DNA from: Acidobacteriota bacterium
GTDB taxonomy: Bacteria > Acidobacteriota > Blastocatellia > RBC074
Length of the DNA stretch: 6,630 nt
Direction: 5' to 3'
NCBI GenBank assembly: GCA_013140935.1
Contig: JABFSD010000521.1
Coordinates: forward strand, 1 to 6,630
Part shown: one piece after another, positions 6,466-6,630 of the stretch
Position numbering within the stretch: the stretch's first letter is position 1
Layout of the letters: each line of letters begins with the position of its first letter
Position numbers and translations under genes: made by a program
The notes under the pieces: generated by a model
What the model saw: only the letters and a program-made list of their open reading frames with translations
Database searches by the model: none
What the model was told of the DNA's origin: nothing

Positions 6466-6494
6466 TTGCGCGGCATGGGCAAATTTGTTAGGCT
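6466..6494 (+). promoter_or_regulatory. Candidate promoter of the tRNA-Leu gene
   Basis: TTGCGC (6466-6471) and TAGGCT (6489-6494) are exactly 17 bases apart and 18 bases upstream of the mature tRNA. Each matches consensus at only three positions. The GC-rich CCGCC discriminator after the -10 is typical of growth-rate-controlled stable RNA promoters. Support comes mainly from position and spacing. Confidence 0.4.
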
Positions 6495-6512
6495 CCGCCC
6501 TCATTTTCACCC

Positions 6513-6595
<83 letters not shown>

Positions 6596-6630
6596 AAGCC
6601 CGTTAGGCCGTCGCGCCGCCTGCCTGCGTA

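Overview
The window reads as ordinary bacterial chromosome of moderately high GC. It holds five protein genes and one tRNA gene, with no phage, transposon, CRISPR or toxin-antitoxin signature. The style of the genes (a ChpA/FrzE-type hybrid CheA with a very Ala/Pro/Glu-rich linker, an exported BNR-repeat sialidase-like protein, a MocA-like nucleotidyltransferase, YqeY) suggests a soil or sediment bacterium. Acidobacteriota, perhaps Blastocatellia, is my best guess, but this is recall of style and not proven by the sequence.

Layout. Bases 1-3430 (+) are the 3' part of a large chemosensory hybrid histidine kinase (HPt - linker - dimerisation/ATPase - CheW - receiver); its N-terminus lies beyond the left edge. 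A strong Rho-independent terminator (3463-3504) closes it. A secreted or membrane-anchored sialidase-like beta-propeller gene follows at 3635-4711 (+). It is convergent with a nucleotidyltransferase gene at 4793-5422 (-), and a perfect 19-bp inverted repeat lies between the two stop codons. Further right on the minus strand are a 62-residue two-helix membrane protein of the PLDc_N type (5599-5787) and a YqeY-family protein (5894-6343). The yqeY-like gene has a recognisable promoter at 6391-6420 and is divergent from a tRNA-Leu(UAG) gene at 6513-6594 (+).

How the genes relate. Apart from being neighbours, the genes show no shared pathway. The kinase was probably the distal gene of a chemosensory or type IV pilus control operon extending left of the window. 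The other genes look like independent units, each with its own ribosome-binding site and intergenic hairpins. No stretch above 300 bases lacks a gene. The gaps (3431-3634, 5423-5598, 5788-5893, 6344-6512) hold the terminators, hairpins and promoters listed.

I found no convincing undescribed system. The points most worth checking are the kinase's linker and dimerisation-domain insertion, the missing sialidase FRIP motif and ambiguous export signal of the BNR protein, and two intergenic elements that may be dispersed repeats.
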